In this document: positions 8,468-19,388 of the stretch, piece by piece
Layout of the letters: every line of letters begins with the position of its first letter
Numbering within the stretch: position 1 is the first letter of the stretch
NCBI GenBank assembly: GCA_020247545.1
Contig: JADCIX010000073.1
Location: 1-37,013, forward strand
Direction: 5' to 3'
DNA length: 37,013 nt
DNA from: Rhodocyclaceae bacterium
GTDB lineage: Bacteria; Pseudomonadota; Gammaproteobacteria; Burkholderiales; Usitatibacteraceae
Position numbers and translations under genes: made by a program
Notes under the pieces: model-generated
The model's database searches: none
Seen by the model: the letters and a program-made list of their open reading frames with translations, nothing else
Told to the model about the DNA's origin: nothing

Positions 8468-9898
8468 TTACATATTCAACGTACGTTTATCCACCGCCAG
8501 AGCCGCCTCGCGCACGGCCTCAGATAGTGTTGGATGGCCGTGGACGATTCGCGCAATATCCTCCGAAGCCGCCCTAAACTCCATCGCGGTGACGAGCTCC
8601 TGGATCAACTCCGAAGCATGTGCATGGATGATATGGCCGCCTAAAATTCGATCCGTTCTTGCATCTGCGATGACCTTTACAAACCCGCCGCCTTCCCCTT
8701 GACCCAATGCACGACCGTTTGCCGCAAACGGAAACTGCCCTACTTTGACTTCGACGCCCTCGGCCCTCAACTGTTGCTCGGTCTTGCCCACCCACGCCAC
8801 CTCCGGCGAAGTGTAGATGATCCAAGGGATGGTGTTGAAGTCGATGTGTGGTTGCTGGCCAGCGATACGCTCTGCAACAGCCACACCCTCATCTTCCGCC
8901 TTGTGCGCCAACATCGGCCCGCGCACGACATCGCCAATCGCGTAGACGTTTGGCAAATTGGTTGCACAATGATCATCAACTTCGATCAGGCCGCGATCAG
9001 TCATTTTCAAGCCAACGTTGCTTGCACCCAAACCATCGGTATTGGGCTCACGGCCAACCGAGACGATCAATTTGTCGCAGTCGAGCTTTTGCACCAAGCC
9101 TTTGTCATCGGTGTAATCGATTGAAACGCCGGTCTTTTTCGTTGCGACCTTATCAATCGTTACGCCGAGTTTGATGTTGAGGCCCTGTTCTTTGGTGAAG
9201 ACCTTCCACGCTTCTTTCTGCACCGATTCGTCGACCGCCGCAAGAAAAGTGGGCATCGCCTCCAACACCGTCACCTCGGCACCAAGACGACGCCAGACAC
9301 TACCCAGTTCCAATCCAATCACGCCCGCGCCAATCACACCCAATCGTTTCGGCACCGACGTAAAGGCAAGCGCCCCCTCGTTATCACAGATGCTTATGTT
9401 GTCCACAGCGATGCCAGGCAGGTGACGTGCCTTCGAACCCGTTGCGATGATGACGTATTTGGCAGTGACCCGTTCCTTCGACTCGCCATTCTTGACTTCG
9501 ATTGTGTAGTTTTCCCCACTGTTGACAAATGCACCAAAACCCTTCAGCCAGGTAATTTTGTTTTTGCGAAACAGGAACTCAATACCCTTCGTCATCTTGC
9601 TGACGATCGTATCCTTGCGGCTTTGCATTTTGTTCAGGTCGACTTTCAACCCGGAAATACTGATGCCGTGGTCGCCAAATTTGTGCTCGATCTTTTCAAC
9701 ATTTTCGGAAGATTCCAACAACGCTTTCGAAGGGATACAGCCAATGTTGAGACAGGTGCCCCCAAGCGCCATTTCACCCTTGGGATTTTTCCAGCCCTCA
9801 ACACAGGCAACACTAAAGCCCAACTGGGCGGCACGAATTGACGCAATGTAGCCGCCAGGCCCGGCACCAATAACAACAACGTCGAATGATTTAGACAT
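8468..9898 (-). CDS. lpd: Dihydrolipoamide dehydrogenase (E3 of 2-oxoglutarate dehydrogenase)
   Basis: A 476-residue flavoprotein disulfide reductase that reoxidises the lipoyl group of the complex and passes electrons to NAD+. The FAD dinucleotide motif GAGPGG is at 11-16, the redox disulfide is C49/C54 in GGTCLNIGC, the NAD motif GAGVIGLE lies at about 191-198, and the C-terminal HPTLSE block holds the active-site base H455 and E460. AGGAAATC close to the ATG is a good ribosome site. In this cluster it is the E3 partner of OdhA and OdhB (often called odhL in this class), separated from odhB by a small membrane protein gene. Confidence 0.96.
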   Translation of the reverse strand: MSKSFDVVVIGAGPGGYIASIRAAQLGFSVACVEGWKNPKGEMALGGTCLNIGCIPSKALLESSENVEKIEHKFGDHGISISGLKVDLNKMQSRKDTIVSKMTKGIEFLFRKNKITWLKGFGAFVNSGENYTIEVKNGESKERVTAKYVIIATGSKARHLPGIAVDNISICDNEGALAFTSVPKRLGVIGAGVIGLELGSVWRRLGAEVTVLEAMPTFLAAVDESVQKEAWKVFTKEQGLNIKLGVTIDKVATKKTGVSIDYTDDKGLVQKLDCDKLIVSVGREPNTDGLGASNVGLKMTDRGLIEVDDHCATNLPNVYAIGDVVRGPMLAHKAEDEGVAVAERIAGQQPHIDFNTIPWIIYTSPEVAWVGKTEQQLRAEGVEVKVGQFPFAANGRALGQGEGGGFVKVIADARTDRILGGHIIHAHASELIQELVTAMEFRAASEDIARIVHGHPTLSEAVREAALAVDKRTLNM

Positions 9899-9943
9899 GA
9901 TGATTTCCTATAGAAAGAAACGCCGCGACCAAGACCCGTCGCA

Positions 9944-10234
9944 TCAAAGCCAAACTCTCGATACATGAACGCCAAGGCCAGCAAAAAAACCCGCTACCAG
10001 CGGAGAAGTACCGGATAACATAAAGGGCGGTTGCTTCAATAGCTGGGTAAACCAAAGCGTCAGGCAAACTGCCAGCCCCACCCCTACCGGCACTGCAACG
10101 ACGCTGCCAACATAGTGGCCAAGAAACTTGGCAAAAAACACCGTGAAGAATCCGGTTAACAACGCTCCGACCACAAAAAACGCGAGCGGTGTAACCAGAC
10201 GTGCGACGAGGCGGGATGGTCGAGCCTTGGTCAT
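9944..10234 (-). CDS. Small predicted membrane protein, unknown function
   Basis: A 96-residue protein with three hydrophobic segments (about residues 13-36, 42-64 and 74-93) and a basic N-terminus, consistent with a small integral inner-membrane protein. No family is recognised. It lies between odhB (65 bp upstream) and lpd (45 bp downstream) on the same strand, so it is probably co-transcribed with the 2-oxoglutarate dehydrogenase genes. No strong Shine-Dalgarno sequence is seen before its ATG, which lowers confidence. It could be an accessory protein of unknown role or a passenger gene. Confidence 0.6.
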   Translation of the reverse strand: MTKARPSRLVARLVTPLAFFVVGALLTGFFTVFFAKFLGHYVGSVVAVPVGVGLAVCLTLWFTQLLKQPPFMLSGTSPLVAGFFAGLGVHVSRVWL

Positions 10235-10299
10235 TTCAATAAGCGTTTCGAGCGGTCGCGCTGATCCCTTGTGATTGTCAAAGCCACCAGATTGCTTGC

Positions 10300-11502
10300 C
10301 TAAATATCAAGTAACAACCTCGCCGGGTCTTCCAGCGCTTCCTTCATGGCAACCAGAGAAAGTACCGCTTCACGGCCATCGATAATACGGTGGTCATAAC
10401 TCATGGCCAGATAGTTCATCGGTCGGATAACGATCTGGCCGTTCTCCACCACTGGACGTTCTTTGGTCGCATGGACGCCGAGGATCGCCGACTGCGGCGG
10501 GTTGATGATCGGTGTGGACAACATTGAGCCAAACACACCACCGTTGGAGATGGAAAAGGTACCGCCGGTCAAGTCCTCAATGGTCAACTTGCCGTCTTTG
10601 GCCTTCTGGCCGAACTCGGCGATCTTCTTCTCGATATCAGCAATCGACATCTGATCCGCGTCTCGCAGAATCGGCACCACCAAACCACGCTCGGTGCCAA
10701 CAGCAATACCGATATCGTAGTAGCCGTGATAGACAATGTCGTTGCCGTCAACGGAGGCATTGACGACCGGATATTTTTTCAGCGCGTGAACCGCCGCTTT
10801 TACAAAAAACGACATGAAGCCGAGCTTCACGCCATGTTGTTTCTCAAATTTATCTTTGTAGGTATTACGTAATGCCATTACCGGCGCCATGTTTACCTCG
10901 TTGAAGGTGGTAAGGATGGCGGCGGTCGATTGAGACTGCACCAAACGCTCGGCGATTCGCGCGCGCAGGCGCGACATCGGCACACGCTGCTCGGTGCGCT
11001 CCCCCATCGGCACGACTACTGCCGAGGCCGCCGACTTGGTCGGCGCGACTTCCCCCTGAGCAGCGGACAGCTTGTTCACAACATCTTCCTTGGTGATCCG
11101 CCCACCGCGACCAGTGCCCACGACTTCAGTCACGTTGTTTTCGACTGCAATTTTGGCGGCTGCCGGACTCATCGGTGCGGCGGCTGCCGTGGAAGCCGCG
11201 GGGGCTTTAGCAGGCACCGATCCGGCAGGTGCAGCCGGCGCAGGCGCGGTGGCAGTAGCCGCTGCCGTGGTGTCAATGGTCGCGATCACTTCACCAGAGG
11301 TTACCGTGCCACCATCGGCTTTAATGATTCTTGCCAACACTCCGTCGGCCGGTGCCGGCAGCTCCATAACCACTTTGTCAGTCTCGATATCAATCAGATT
11401 TTCATCTCGCTTGACCGCCTGTCCTTCGCGCTTGTGCCAGGACACAAGTGTGGCCTCTGCAACGGATTCCGATAGCTGGGGGATTTTGACTTCGATCTGC
11501 AT
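10300..11502 (-). CDS. odhB: 2-oxoglutarate dehydrogenase E2, dihydrolipoyl succinyltransferase
   Basis: A 400-residue E2 core protein (SucB). Domains in order: one lipoyl domain (1-77) with the lipoylated K43 in ETDKV; an Ala/Pro-rich linker (about 78-108); a peripheral subunit-binding domain (about 110-148, [12 protein letters not shown] and [12 protein letters not shown]); and a catalytic domain to the end with SYDHRIIDG (H371, D375). It transfers the succinyl group from the lipoyl arm to CoA. AAGGACAC upstream of the ATG is a good ribosome site. The gene follows odhA after 61 bp. The single lipoyl domain is the normal SucB architecture. Confidence 0.97.
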   Translation of the reverse strand: MQIEVKIPQLSESVAEATLVSWHKREGQAVKRDENLIDIETDKVVMELPAPADGVLARIIKADGGTVTSGEVIATIDTTAAATATAPAPAAPAGSVPAKAPAASTAAAAPMSPAAAKIAVENNVTEVVGTGRGGRITKEDVVNKLSAAQGEVAPTKSAASAVVVPMGERTEQRVPMSRLRARIAERLVQSQSTAAILTTFNEVNMAPVMALRNTYKDKFEKQHGVKLGFMSFFVKAAVHALKKYPVVNASVDGNDIVYHGYYDIGIAVGTERGLVVPILRDADQMSIADIEKKIAEFGQKAKDGKLTIEDLTGGTFSISNGGVFGSMLSTPIINPPQSAILGVHATKERPVVENGQIVIRPMNYLAMSYDHRIIDGREAVLSLVAMKEALEDPARLLLDI

Positions 11503-11563
11503 TATTAGTGTCCTTGTGTCTGTACCGATGCCGCGCCGCCCACGAGCGCGCGCGGTATCTCGT

Positions 11564-14458
11564 CTAAATAGATGACTTCTTTGCGGCAGTCTTTGCGGCC
11601 GGCTCCCAACTCAACGCCGCGTCCACCAGCTCTTTTTGCTGCTCGTTGTGTTTTGCTAGGTAACCCACCGCTGGCGATGCGGATGAAGCGCGACCGGCGT
11701 AGCCAAGGGTCTGGTCGGCACGCATATTGCGTTTCAGGTAATGCTGGATGCGGTGCCAAGCACCTTGATTGGCCGGCTCCTCCTGCGCCCAAACGACCGA
11801 TTTTGCTGCCGGAAAGGCGGCAATTTGCTCTGCAAACTCTTCATGCGGGAACGGATACAGCTGTTCAACACGAATGACCGCAATGTCGTCGATTGCGCGT
11901 TTTTCGCGCTCGGCAACAATGTCGTAGTACACCTTGCCAGAGCACACGACTACCCTTTTCACTTTCTTCGCATTCAGCTTGGCGGTCTCGCCGATGACCA
12001 CTTCAAACTTGCCGTTGGCAAGTTCTTCCAGTGATGAAGTCGCTTCTTTCTTCCTCAATAAAGACTTTGGCATCATCACGACCAGCGGCTTGCGCGCCGG
12101 TCGCAGCGCCTGTCGGCGAATCATGTGGTAGTGCTGCGCTGCGGTGGAAGGCACTACAACTTGAATATTGTGTTCCGCGCAGAGCTGTAGAAAGCGCTCC
12201 AAGCGCGCCGATGAATGCTCTGGACCCTGGCCTTCGTAACCATGCGGCAAGAACAGACTCAGGCCGCACAAGCGCCCCCACTTCGATTCACCCGAAGAGA
12301 TGAACTGGTCGATCACCACTTGTGCACCGTTGGCAAAATCGCCAAACTGGGCTTCCCAAATCACCAACTCAAACGGTTGCGCAGATGCATAACCATATTC
12401 AAAACCCAGCACCGCCTCTTCCGAGAGCAGCGAATCGATCACCAAAAAGCTACCCTGATTTTCGACGATGTTCTGTAACGGAACGTATGTCCCCGAATCC
12501 CACTTCTCACGATTCTGATCGTGCATCACGGCATGCCGGTGGGCAAACGTGCCGCGTCCACAATCTTGCCCGCTGATCCGCACCGGAACACTGGTCGCCA
12601 CTAGCGTTGCGTAAGCTAGGTTTTCTGCCATACCCCAATCGAGCGGCTGCTCCCCCTTGCCCATCTTGCGTCGCGCCTCAAGCAACTTTTCAACCGAGGT
12701 ATGGCACTTGAAGTCGGATGGGATCAGCGTGAGGCGCTCGGCATATGCCTGCAACTTCTGCATCGGCACTTTCGATTTGTAGGAGGCGCGCCAGTCCTGT
12801 CCGATGTAAGGTGCCCAATCTACCGCCAGGGGCGGCTTGATACCATACAAGATTCTGGTGTTGGTACTCTTCCCTGCATCTAGGCGCGAGCGAATGTTTG
12901 TTACCAAGTCGTCGCCATAGGTCGGCCCCACCGTACCCTCGGCCGCAAGTTTGTCCGCATAGAGCTTGCGCGTACCTGGGTGCTGCGCAATCTTCTTGTA
13001 CATCAGCGGCTGGGTGACAAACGGCTCGTCTTGTTCATTGTGGCCGAGCTTGCGGAAGCAAACCATATCAATCACAACGTCCTTGTGGAACTTCATACGA
13101 TATTCCAACGCAATGCGACCGACCATAATGACCGCCTCGGGGTCATCCGCGTTAACATGGAATACCGGCGCTTCGATCATCTTGGCAATATCGGTGCAGT
13201 ACAAGGACGAGCGAGAATCGCGCGTATCAGAAGTGGTGAAACCAACCTGATTGTTGACGACGATATGCACCGTGCCACCGGTCTTAAACCCGCGCGTTTG
13301 TGATAACGCCATCGTTTCCATGATGACACCTTGGCCGGCAAAAGCGGCATCGCCGTGAATCAACAGCGGAATGACTTCGTCACCCGTAACGTCGTGGCGG
13401 CGCTGCTGACGCGCGCGAACCGAACCTTCCACAACCGGATTGACGATCTCCAGATGCGACGGATTAAAGGCAAGTGTCAGATGAACTGCACCACCTTTGG
13501 TTTGGATGTCCGATGAAAATCCCTGGTGATACTTAACGTCACCGGAACCAATGTTGTGCGCGTGTTTGCCCTCAAACTCGGCGAACAAATCAGCGGGCAG
13601 CTTGCCTAGTGAATTCACGAGAATGTTCAATCGCCCTCGATGCGCCATGCCAAGCACAACCTCCTTGACACCTTTTGCGCCAGCACATTGAATAATGTCA
13701 TCGACTAGTGGAATCAAACTCTCACCACCCTCAAGCGAAAAACGCTTCTGCCCGACGTACCGCGTGTGCAGATACTTCTCCAGCGTCTCGGCAGCAGTGA
13801 GCCGGTCAAGCAAAAACTGCTTCTCATCTTTGTTGAGAGACGCCTGTGATTGAATTGACTCGAACTGGCCTTGGATCCAGCGCTTCTGCTCGGTCTGGGA
13901 AATGTACATGTACTCGGTGCCGACCGTACCGCAGTATGTGCGCTTCACCGCGCTGACAATATCCTTCAGTTTTGCACGCTCGGTATTGCCGCCGATAGTT
14001 CCCTGCCAAGAACCGAATCCGAACTCCAACTCTAGATCGGCATCAGTCAAACCGTAGTAGCTCAATTCGAGTTCGGGAACCTGCATACGCTCCATTCGCT
14101 TCAGAGGATCGAGCGACGAATTGCGCGCGCCCAAAACGCGATGTGCGCGGATGTACTGCAGAACCTTAAACGACTTCTTGCTGTCGCCGAGGTCTGGCAA
14201 GCCTGCACCCCCGCCGACGTTGACATAAGCAATACGTTTTGCACCGCCCTGGGCCGCAAGCTGCTCAAACGCGGCAATCACCGGTGAATGCGGAACGTCT
14301 TTGTGCGCCTGGCCGGCAACGTTCGGCAGACTATCGAACTGTTTGCGCCAGTTTTCAGGTACCGATGCGGGATCCGCCAAATACTGTTCGTACAACTCCT
14401 CAATGTAAGGCGCGTTAGCGCCGAAGAACAAAGAGGACTGCTGATAGTCTCGCATCAT
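11564..14458 (-). CDS. odhA: 2-oxoglutarate dehydrogenase E1
   Basis: A 964-residue thiamine-diphosphate-dependent decarboxylase (SucA), close to the usual 930-960. The N-terminal segment contains the [23 protein letters not shown] motif region that binds E2. The ThDP/Mg motif includes [11 protein letters not shown] and VNNQVGFTT. The C-terminal transketolase-like domain has the [16 protein letters not shown] block. It decarboxylates 2-oxoglutarate and succinylates the lipoyl arm of OdhB. The start is ATGATG at 14458 with AGGTGAGGT upstream. Only 42 bp separate it from gltA, which implies co-transcription. Confidence 0.97.
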   Translation of the reverse strand: MMRDYQQSSLFFGANAPYIEELYEQYLADPASVPENWRKQFDSLPNVAGQAHKDVPHSPVIAAFEQLAAQGGAKRIAYVNVGGGAGLPDLGDSKKSFKVLQYIRAHRVLGARNSSLDPLKRMERMQVPELELSYYGLTDADLELEFGFGSWQGTIGGNTERAKLKDIVSAVKRTYCGTVGTEYMYISQTEQKRWIQGQFESIQSQASLNKDEKQFLLDRLTAAETLEKYLHTRYVGQKRFSLEGGESLIPLVDDIIQCAGAKGVKEVVLGMAHRGRLNILVNSLGKLPADLFAEFEGKHAHNIGSGDVKYHQGFSSDIQTKGGAVHLTLAFNPSHLEIVNPVVEGSVRARQQRRHDVTGDEVIPLLIHGDAAFAGQGVIMETMALSQTRGFKTGGTVHIVVNNQVGFTTSDTRDSRSSLYCTDIAKMIEAPVFHVNADDPEAVIMVGRIALEYRMKFHKDVVIDMVCFRKLGHNEQDEPFVTQPLMYKKIAQHPGTRKLYADKLAAEGTVGPTYGDDLVTNIRSRLDAGKSTNTRILYGIKPPLAVDWAPYIGQDWRASYKSKVPMQKLQAYAERLTLIPSDFKCHTSVEKLLEARRKMGKGEQPLDWGMAENLAYATLVATSVPVRISGQDCGRGTFAHRHAVMHDQNREKWDSGTYVPLQNIVENQGSFLVIDSLLSEEAVLGFEYGYASAQPFELVIWEAQFGDFANGAQVVIDQFISSGESKWGRLCGLSLFLPHGYEGQGPEHSSARLERFLQLCAEHNIQVVVPSTAAQHYHMIRRQALRPARKPLVVMMPKSLLRKKEATSSLEELANGKFEVVIGETAKLNAKKVKRVVVCSGKVYYDIVAEREKRAIDDIAVIRVEQLYPFPHEEFAEQIAAFPAAKSVVWAQEEPANQGAWHRIQHYLKRNMRADQTLGYAGRASSASPAVGYLAKHNEQQKELVDAALSWEPAAKTAAKKSSI

Positions 14459-14500
14459 AATGATTACCTCACCTGCGGGTTCTGTGAACTGACGAATCGA

Positions 14501-15790
14501 TTACTTGACGTCGCGGCGCTGCGCACCGACGTACAACTGCCGTGGACGGCCAATCTTGTATTCCGGGTCGGCGATCATCTCGTTCAACTGTGCAATCCAC
14601 CCGACGGTCCGCGCCAGCGCGAAGATAGCGGTGAAGAGCGGCACTGGGATACCGATCGCCTTCTGTACGATACCGGAATAGAAATCAACGTTTGGATAGA
14701 GCTTGCGGCTCACAAAGTAATCGTCTTCGAGCGCGATCTTTTCGAGTGCCATCGCGAGCTTGAATAGCGGATCGTCTTGCAGCCCCAATTCGTTCAACAC
14801 CTCGTAGCAGGTTTCGCGCATCAGCTTCGCACGCGGGTCGTAGTTCTTGTAGACCCGATGACCGAATCCCATTAAACGCACACTGGAGTTCTTATCTTTG
14901 ACCTGCGCGATGAAATCACCGATTTTCTCGATCCCGCCGTTACGCTGAATATCGTAGAGCATATTCAGCGCCGCTTCGTTTGCGCCGCCATGCGCCGGCC
15001 CCCACAAACAGGCCACACCTGCTGCGATCGCGGCAAACGGGTTTGTGCCCGACGAAGCGCAAAGCCGTACCGTGGAGGTTGAGGCGTTCTGCTCATGATC
15101 CGCATGCAAGATAAAAATGCGATCCAGCGCACGTACCAGCACGTCATTGATCTTGTATTCTTCGGCCGGCACGGCAAACATCATGCGCATAAAGTTTGCC
15201 GTGTAGCCCAAGTCGTTTCGTGGATAAATCAGCGGCTGACCCACCGTGTACTTGTATGCCATTGCGGTCAGCGTTGGCAGCTTGGCGATCAAACGAATCG
15301 CGGAAATCTCACGCTGCTCTTTGTCGTGCAGATTGATTGAGTCGGGATAGAACGCCGACATTGCGCCGAGTAAACCCGTCATGACGGACATCGGATGCGC
15401 GTCGCGGCGGAAGCCACGCAGGAAAAACTGCATCTGCTCGTGCACCATCGTGTGATTAGTGACACGGCTGACGAAATCCTTGCGGCCAGCGTCGTTAGGC
15501 AAATCGCCGTACAAAAGCAGATAACAGACTTGCAGAAAATCACACTTTGTTGCGAGCTGTTCGATCGGATAACCGCGATACAACAACTCGCCTTTGTCGC
15601 CATCAATAAAGGTGATAGTGGAGTTGCAGGACGCTGTCGACATAAAGCCGGGATCGTAGGTAAACATTCCCGTCTGCCCGTAAAGCTTGCGGATATCAAT
15701 TACATCGGGGCCGTGAGATCCACCGTACACCGGCAACTCGATTGCGTTACCGTTTTGAAGCGTCAAAGTTGCTTTACCGTTGGCATTCAT
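14501..15790 (-). CDS. gltA: Citrate synthase (type II)
   Basis: A 429-residue enzyme from the ATG at 15790 (MNANGKATL), which has AAGGATC upstream and gives the length normal for hexameric type II citrate synthases. An open frame extends 31 codons further upstream but shows no conservation. Catalytic residues: H267 in GPAHGGAN, H311 in [13 protein letters not shown], and the C-terminal Asp in the NVDFYSG block. It condenses acetyl-CoA and oxaloacetate. The N-terminal beta domain ([11 protein letters not shown]) typical of the allosteric gram-negative enzyme is present. It follows sdhE after 49 bp. It is distinct from the methylcitrate synthase gene prpC in the same window. Confidence 0.97.
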   Translation of the reverse strand: MNANGKATLTLQNGNAIELPVYGGSHGPDVIDIRKLYGQTGMFTYDPGFMSTASCNSTITFIDGDKGELLYRGYPIEQLATKCDFLQVCYLLLYGDLPNDAGRKDFVSRVTNHTMVHEQMQFFLRGFRRDAHPMSVMTGLLGAMSAFYPDSINLHDKEQREISAIRLIAKLPTLTAMAYKYTVGQPLIYPRNDLGYTANFMRMMFAVPAEEYKINDVLVRALDRIFILHADHEQNASTSTVRLCASSGTNPFAAIAAGVACLWGPAHGGANEAALNMLYDIQRNGGIEKIGDFIAQVKDKNSSVRLMGFGHRVYKNYDPRAKLMRETCYEVLNELGLQDDPLFKLAMALEKIALEDDYFVSRKLYPNVDFYSGIVQKAIGIPVPLFTAIFALARTVGWIAQLNEMIADPEYKIGRPRQLYVGAQRRDVK

Positions 15791-15839
15791 TGTCTTTGAT
15801 CCTTTATACATCGCTACACCGCGCATCAGATTATTGGCG

Positions 15840-16118
15840 TTAAGCGTTTTGTATCCGCAAAACCAGTGTGGCGGTTGAAACATCAGCCACTGGCTTGCGC
15901 CCCATCAATACGTCCAGCAAATCGTTGTCACTTAACAGCAACAGCTTATCCAGTGCTTGCAGATCCTCTGCGCTGAGACCTTCCAAAGCATCCTGCAAAA
16001 ATTTTCGCAACAGCAGGTCGTTTTCCAGCAAACCCCGCCTTGCGCGCCAGCGGATGCGGTCAAGTATTCGACCGTCCCTCACCACGCCCTGCTGTACTAC
16101 CTCCGCTTGACCTTCCAT
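15840..16118 (-). CDS. sdhE: FAD assembly factor SdhE
   Basis: A 92-residue SdhE/YgfY-family protein that promotes covalent flavinylation of SdhA. The [15 protein letters not shown] segment contains the conserved RGxxE flavinylation motif. The ATG at 16118-16116 shares its A with the sdhB stop (TGATG), so translational coupling is likely; the in-frame TTG at 16121 is not needed. Position between sdhB and gltA is the standard betaproteobacterial arrangement. Confidence 0.93.
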   Translation of the reverse strand: MEGQAEVVQQGVVRDGRILDRIRWRARRGLLENDLLLRKFLQDALEGLSAEDLQALDKLLLLSDNDLLDVLMGRKPVADVSTATLVLRIQNA

Positions 16119-16813
16119 CAAACCGCCCGCTTAACCATCATCTCCTTGATCTTGCCGATGGCCAAAGATGGGTTTAATCCCTTAGGGCATACGTCCACGC
16201 AGTTCATGATGGTGTGGCAACGGAACAATCGATATGGGTCTTCAAGGTTATCGAGCCGGTCGTTGGTCGCCTGATCGCGGCTATCGGCAATAAACCGATA
16301 GGCGGCAAGCAGCCCGGCGGGCCCGACGAATTTGTCCGGATTCCACCAAAACGATGGACACGACGTTGAGCAACATGCGCAGAGGATGCACTCGTACAAA
16401 CCATCCAGCTCAAGGCGATCTTGCGGGGACTGTAGCCGCTCTTTCTCCGGCGCAGGATCATTGTTGATGACGTAGGGGGTAATGGAATGATACTGTTGGA
16501 AAAACTGCGTCATATCGACGATGAGGTCACGAATAATCGGCAGCCCCGGAAGTGGCTTCAATACCACCGGCTCTTTGAGCTCGGAGACCTTGGTGATACA
16601 GGCGAGGCCGTTTTTGCCATTGATATTCATGGCGTCTGAACCACACACGCCTTCACGACAAGAACGGCGCAACGCCAGCGTATCGTCGATCGACTTGATG
16701 CGAATTAGCGCATCGAGCAACATCCGGTCTGAGGGCTCGAGCGCAATATCGTACTCCTTGAAGTACGGCTTCTGGTCAACATCTGGATCAAAGCGAAGAA
16801 TCTGAAATTTCAT
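16118..16813 (-). CDS. sdhB: Succinate dehydrogenase iron-sulfur subunit
   Basis: A 231-residue subunit from the ATG at 16813 (MKFQILRF, with GGATAAAAGAA upstream); an extension of six codons is possible but not conserved. The [2Fe-2S] domain has C52, C57, D60 and C72 in CREGVCGSD and GLAC, with the Asp ligand as in E. coli. The C-terminal ferredoxin domain has CILCACCSTSCP and CHTIMNCVDVCPKG for the [4Fe-4S] and [3Fe-4S] clusters. It carries electrons from SdhA FAD to the membrane quinone site. It lies 18 bp after sdhA. Confidence 0.97.
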   Translation of the reverse strand: MKFQILRFDPDVDQKPYFKEYDIALEPSDRMLLDALIRIKSIDDTLALRRSCREGVCGSDAMNINGKNGLACITKVSELKEPVVLKPLPGLPIIRDLIVDMTQFFQQYHSITPYVINNDPAPEKERLQSPQDRLELDGLYECILCACCSTSCPSFWWNPDKFVGPAGLLAAYRFIADSRDQATNDRLDNLEDPYRLFRCHTIMNCVDVCPKGLNPSLAIGKIKEMMVKRAV

Positions 16814-16831
16814 TTCTTTTATCCGTCTCAC

Positions 16832-18628
16832 TTAGTAGGTGCGCGCTTTGGGTGCAAACGACGGAACCGTCAGCGGCTGCAGGTTTACCGGCTTGTAATC
16901 AAGCCGGTTACCTTGTTTGTACCAAAGGGTGTGTTTGAGCCAGTTGTCGTCGTCCCGACCATTGACAAAACCCGGACGATCGTGGAAGTCGGCGCGATCA
17001 TGCGCACCACGCGTTTCTTTGCGCGCTTCCGCCGAGACCATCGTCGACACTGCCACCTCGATGAGGTTCTGTAGCTCGAGTGCCTCAATACGTGCAGTGT
17101 TGAAAACCTTCGACTTATCTTTGATTTCCAAGTGCTCGGCGCGCTCGGCAACTTGCTTGATTTTTGTCACGCCCTTTTCAAGCATGTCCGGGAAGCGGAA
17201 TACACCGCAGTGCGCCTGCATGGTCTGGCGCATGGCATCTCCCACGGCATGCACCGACTCGCCGCCCGTCTTGGCGTCGAGTGCCGCAATCCGCGCGACC
17301 GAAATTTCGCCAGCGTCGGTCGGCAGTGGCTTGTGCGTGTTGTTTTCACGAATGAACTTGATCATCGAGTCGCCGGCCGATTTGCCCATCACCAGCAAGT
17401 CGGTCAGCGAATTGGTGCCAAGCCGGTTCGCACCGTGGATCGACGCACACCCCACTTCGCCGGCAGCATAAAAACCCGGAACGACGGTATTTGGATTGCC
17501 GTTCTGCGGGATCACCACTTCTGCGAGGTAATTGGTTGGGATACCGCCCATTTGGTAGTGGCAGGTCGGCACCACCGGGATAGGCTCTTTGGTGCAATCG
17601 ACGTTGCCAAACTTGAGTGCGATTTCGCGGATGCCCGGCAGCCTTTTGTTGATGACGTCGGGCCCAAGGTGATCAAGTTTCAGCAAGATGTAATCTTTGT
17701 TGGGCCCAGCACCGCGACCGTCCTTGATTTCGGTCGCCATGGCGCGCGAAACGACATCGCGCGAAGCAAGATCTTTCATGGTCGGCGCGTAACGTTCCAT
17801 AAAACGTTCGCCGTCTTTATTCAGCAGAATGCCACCTTCACCGCGTACGCCCTCGGTGATCAGCACACCGGCGCCGGCGACCCCGGTTGGATGAAACTGC
17901 CAGAACTCCATATCTTCCAGCGGAATACCCGCACGCGCTGCCATGCCTAGACCGTCACCCGTGTTGATAAATGCATTCGTTGAAGAGGCATAGATCCGGC
18001 CAGCACCCCCCGTGGCAAACAACGTAGCCTTGGCATGGAAAATCATTGCCTCGCCGGTTTCCATCTCAAGCGCGGTGACGCCAACCACATCGCCGGCAGC
18101 GTCGCGAATCAGATCAAGCGCCATCCATTCGACGAAGAACTGCGTATTGGCGAAAACATTGCGCTGATAGAGCGTGTGCAACATGGCGTGCCCGGTACGA
18201 TCCGCTGCACAGCAAGAACGCTGAACCGGCTTCTCACCAAAATTTTGCGAGTGTCCACCGAACGGACGCTGGTATATCGTGCCATTGTCATTACGGTCGA
18301 ACGGCATCCCAAAATGCTCAAGCTCGATGACGGCCTCGGGAGCGGCTTTACACATGAACTCAATGGCGTCTTGGTCACCAAGCCAGTCGGATCCCTTGAC
18401 TGTGTCATACATATGCCAGTGCCAGTTATCTTCGCCCATGTTGCCCAACGATGCACCAACACCGCCCTGCGCTGCGACGGTATGCGAGCGCGTGGGAAAC
18501 ACCTTGGACAGCACCGCAACCGTTAGCCCTGCGGTTGAAAGCTGTAACGCGGCGCGCAAGCCGGAGCCGCCCGCACCCACAACGACGGCATCGAATTTGC
18601 GAACCGGAAGTGATGAAACTGAAGCCAT
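16832..18628 (-). CDS. sdhA: Succinate dehydrogenase flavoprotein subunit
   Basis: A 598-residue catalytic subunit, the standard length. The Rossmann motif VVGAGGSG is at about 16-23. The covalent FAD histidine is H49 in RSHTVAAQGG. Active-site blocks are FHPTG, RGEGG, TCHYQMGGIPTN and GANRLGTNSL. It oxidises succinate to fumarate, including the succinate released by PrpB in the methylcitrate cycle. GGAG upstream of the ATG supports the start, and the sdhD stop lies three bases before it. SdhE, which flavinylates it, is encoded just downstream of sdhB. Confidence 0.98.
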   Translation of the reverse strand: MASVSSLPVRKFDAVVVGAGGSGLRAALQLSTAGLTVAVLSKVFPTRSHTVAAQGGVGASLGNMGEDNWHWHMYDTVKGSDWLGDQDAIEFMCKAAPEAVIELEHFGMPFDRNDNGTIYQRPFGGHSQNFGEKPVQRSCCAADRTGHAMLHTLYQRNVFANTQFFVEWMALDLIRDAAGDVVGVTALEMETGEAMIFHAKATLFATGGAGRIYASSTNAFINTGDGLGMAARAGIPLEDMEFWQFHPTGVAGAGVLITEGVRGEGGILLNKDGERFMERYAPTMKDLASRDVVSRAMATEIKDGRGAGPNKDYILLKLDHLGPDVINKRLPGIREIALKFGNVDCTKEPIPVVPTCHYQMGGIPTNYLAEVVIPQNGNPNTVVPGFYAAGEVGCASIHGANRLGTNSLTDLLVMGKSAGDSMIKFIRENNTHKPLPTDAGEISVARIAALDAKTGGESVHAVGDAMRQTMQAHCGVFRFPDMLEKGVTKIKQVAERAEHLEIKDKSKVFNTARIEALELQNLIEVAVSTMVSAEARKETRGAHDRADFHDRPGFVNGRDDDNWLKHTLWYKQGNRLDYKPVNLQPLTVPSFAPKARTY

Positions 18629-18631
18629 TGT

Positions 18632-18982
18632 CTAATTGCTCCACAGAATAGAGACGGTCCAGATCGAACATACGATCAGGAACAAACAAACCGCTACTTG
18701 CAACGAAAGCCGGATGAAAAACGGTTTGATGTAGTCCATCAGCACATCTCTGACCCCAATCCAGGCGTGGTAGAAAACCGCGAAAAAAAACAGCAGCGAG
18801 AGAATCCGCACAAGCTGGCTCTGGAACAGTTGTTTCCAATCGGCAAAAGCAACTGTACCGTGCACCAAGAAGAAGCCAAGTATCAAAACGCTGTACACCA
18901 ACATGACTGCGGCGGTAACACGCTGGATCATCCAATCTTTCCAGCCATAGTGGGCACCGACCGGTTGTTTACTGTTTTTCAT
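18632..18982 (-). CDS. sdhD: Succinate dehydrogenase membrane anchor subunit D
   Basis: A 116-residue membrane anchor from the ATG at 18982, which has AGAGG directly upstream; longer in-frame extensions overlap sdhC and are not conserved. Three transmembrane segments are visible (about residues 21-41, 55-75 and 88-112). The YHAWIGVRDVLMDYI block contains the haem-ligand histidine and the conserved DY near the quinone site. It anchors SdhAB to the inner membrane together with SdhC, which ends seven bases before it. Confidence 0.94.
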   Translation of the reverse strand: MKNSKQPVGAHYGWKDWMIQRVTAAVMLVYSVLILGFFLVHGTVAFADWKQLFQSQLVRILSLLFFFAVFYHAWIGVRDVLMDYIKPFFIRLSLQVAVCLFLIVCSIWTVSILWSN

Positions 18983-18989
18983 TTCGCCT

Positions 18990-19388
18990 CTACCAGATGC
19001 GTGCGGCAAAAACTGCGGTTGCGACGAGGCCGGCGACAAGCACAACCCGCGCGGAACTCTGCGCCGGTGCCTTGGCAATACCGATGTGCAAATCAATCAG
19101 AAGGTAGCGGACGCCAGCAAACAAGTGGTGCATAAATGACCAGACGAAGCCGACCACAATCAGCTTCACCAGCGGGTGGGCGAAATACCCCTTCCAAGAA
19201 GCAAAGCCCGCCTCCGAAGAGAGCGTCGTTTGCAAGATGAACAGCGCCATAGGAATCAGAAACAGGAACATCGCCACCCCCGTGATTCGGTGAAAGATGG
19301 ACACCAATCCCGGCGTCGGTAGATTCCGCAGGTTCAAGTCGTAATACTTGGGGCGATTCTTGGGGGACGAGACGGTATGAGGGGACAT
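18990..19388 (-). CDS. sdhC: Succinate dehydrogenase cytochrome b556 subunit
   Basis: A 132-residue cytochrome b subunit. The SIFHRITG block (about 30-37) holds the quinone-site Ser and Arg. MHHLFAGVRYLLID (about 86-99) holds the haem-ligand histidine. Three transmembrane segments are evident. It is the first gene of the minus-strand TCA operon; AAGG lies eight bases before the ATG. The promoter should lie in the 385 bp up to the HicB gene. Confidence 0.94.
   Translation of the reverse strand: MSPHTVSSPKNRPKYYDLNLRNLPTPGLVSIFHRITGVAMFLFLIPMALFILQTTLSSEAGFASWKGYFAHPLVKLIVVGFVWSFMHHLFAGVRYLLIDLHIGIAKAPAQSSARVVLVAGLVATAVFAARIW

Noticed and set aside
14459-14500. A sucA-type structured RNA upstream of odhA
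   Set aside because: Such a motif is known before sucA in Burkholderiales, but only 42 bp are available and no clear hairpins were recognised. A covariance search would settle it.
15791-15883. 31-residue N-terminal extension of citrate synthase
   Set aside because: The extension is not conserved, runs into sdhE, and a good ribosome site precedes the internal ATG at 15790.
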